The translations under genes were made by a program, and so were the position numbers. A stretch of 53,332 bases of DNA from an uncultured Oscillospiraceae bacterium (GTDB taxonomy: Bacteria; Bacillota; Clostridia; Oscillospirales; Acutalibacteraceae): NCBI GenBank assembly GCA_900543555.1, contig UQRL01000014.1, forward strand, positions 1 through 53,332, given 5' to 3'. This document shows, piece after piece, positions 52,843 through 53,332 of this stretch. Position 1 is the stretch's first letter, and the number at the start of each line of letters is the position of its first letter. The notes below the pieces were generated by a model. It made no database searches, had not been told where the DNA came from, and saw only the letters and a program-made list of their open reading frames with translations.

Positions 52843-52883
52843 GATAAATTTTTTCACATATTTTTAAATATTTTCAAATAGCT

Positions 52884-53192
52884 TGTACAGCCTTGGTATT
52901 TTTCGGCATGACTTCCATGCAGCGCCTGGAACAAGGCTTTCTCTCAAAAGCGCGGGACATGGATTTCTTTGCGGAATTTGATACCGCCAAAAGCCTGGGG
53001 CGGTTCATCCAGCTGCTGCACCAAAAAAACTACAATGTCACCGATATGCAGCTGGACAAGAGAGAGTACAAAAAAGGCGGGAATATCGGAGCGATCTTTC
53101 ACATCAAAATGGACCAAGCCTCCTCCCACTCCGAAGTGATACAGACCCTCTCCGAATTTGAGGGATTACAGTTCATTGAAGAGATCCAATAA
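52884..53192 (+). pseudogene. C-terminal remnant of an MgtC/SapB family protein
   Basis: About 100 codons remain. ALVFFGMTSMQRLEQGFLSKARDMDFFAEFDTAKSLGRFIQLLHQKNYNVTDMQLDK looks like the last membrane segment and the ACT-like cytoplasmic domain of MgtC proteins (usually about 220-240 residues), ending ...LSEFEGLQFIEEIQ. The first three or four TM helices are absent, and very AT-rich DNA takes their place. TTG 52893 and the ATGs at 52908 and 52917 have no ribosome site. Family assignment is by motif memory and is moderate. Loss of the 5' part mirrors the truncated ABC gene on the other side of the SLH gene. Confidence 0.6.
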
Positions 53193-53227
53193 TTTCCTTC
53201 CCCCGCTAAACCACCAACAAACAGGCC

Positions 53228-53329
53228 GATAAGGTACAATAAGTTTCGCAAATTGAAAAGCAAATAAAAAGAGACATGGATAAGGTACAATAAGTTTCGC
53301 AAATTGAAAAGCAAATAAAAAGAGACATG
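53228..53329. repeat. Two exact copies of a 51-bp tandem repeat at the window edge
   Basis: Unit 1 at 53228-53278 and unit 2 at 53279-53329 are identical over 51 bases, begin GATAAGGTACAATAAG and end AAAAAGAGACATG. The window ends three bases later, so the array may continue. The unit is AT-rich, unlike the rest. Its length is a multiple of three and the minus strand stays open through both copies (FNLRNLLYLIHVSFYLL repeat), but no start or ribosome site supports a gene. Confidence 0.9.
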
Positions 53330-53332
53330 GTT

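Noticed and set aside
53228..53332. CRISPR array
   Set aside because: The two 51-bp units are identical and directly adjacent; there is no variable spacer and no cas gene.

Overview
The window (53.3 kb) reads as the chromosome of a high-GC member of the Clostridia, most likely an Oscillospirales-type gut anaerobe. The reasons are the one-chain PurL, the Amt-PII fusion, a CyuA-type cysteine desulfidase, SdpR/SdpI, an S-layer-homology protein, strong AGGAGG ribosome sites, textbook TTGACA/TATAAT promoters and several TTG and GTG starts. No rRNA, phage or transposase gene is visible. The genus is inferred, not proven. The right edge runs into a 51-bp tandem repeat and the left edge into structured non-coding DNA, so both ends may be contig ends.

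Layout. 0-0.3 kb: repeat modules and a large hairpin. 0.3-10.7 kb: MATE exporter, sugar isomerase-like TIM barrel and nucleoside phosphorylase-like gene (divergent, each with a perfect promoter), a giant two-enzyme GT-C glycosyltransferase, GH2 beta-galactosidase and a YhfC-type intramembrane protease. 10.8-17.6 kb (minus): alanine racemase, PurL and a membrane GT2 glycosyltransferase. 17.9 kb: tRNA-Val(GAC). 18.2-23.9 kb: a frameshifted AraC-type regulator, a MalY/PatB-like C-S lyase, an Amt-PII ammonium transporter behind an attenuator-like leader, and sdpI/sdpR. 23.95-25.6 kb: the joined 3' ends of a GH127-like hydrolase gene and an ABC exporter gene, both without their 5' parts. 25.7-32.7 kb: small membrane protein, PRT-like protein, YfcE-like phosphodiesterase, GNAT protein, a fused EndoQ-UvrD repair protein facing an O6-methylguanine methyltransferase, and a membrane protein. 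32.8-38.9 kb: three full ABC exporters (one homodimer type, one heterodimer pair) and an SRPBCC protein. 38.9-45.1 kb: HAD protein, CyuA, an exported papain-like protein, a D,D-carboxypeptidase, a MazG-like protein, a small Smr protein and a second MATE exporter. 45.3-48.2 kb: Ca2+-type P-ATPase behind a long leader with a small ORF. 48.2-49.6 kb: GH91 difructose-anhydride enzyme. 49.7-53.3 kb: a decayed MacB-like ABC gene, an SLH protein and an MgtC 3' remnant.

How the genes fit together. Much of the window concerns export and envelope: two MATE pumps, five ABC genes (two broken), a Ca2+ ATPase, SLH and D,D-carboxypeptidase proteins, and two lipid-linked or membrane glycosyltransferases. Sugar use (beta-galactosidase, GH91, GH127 remnant) and nitrogen/sulfur handling (Amt-PII, C-S lyase, cysteine desulfidase) fit a gut saccharolytic and amino-acid-using anaerobe. 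Two loci (24.2 kb and 51.2-52.9 kb) share one pattern: two genes pointing away from each other, each lacking its 5' part. This suggests deletion or replacement of the region between divergent genes. The best candidates for new biology are the Amt-PII leader with two self-similar hairpins, the EndoQ-UvrD fusion, the small ORF ahead of the Ca2+ ATPase and the PRT-like protein with a degenerate PRPP motif.
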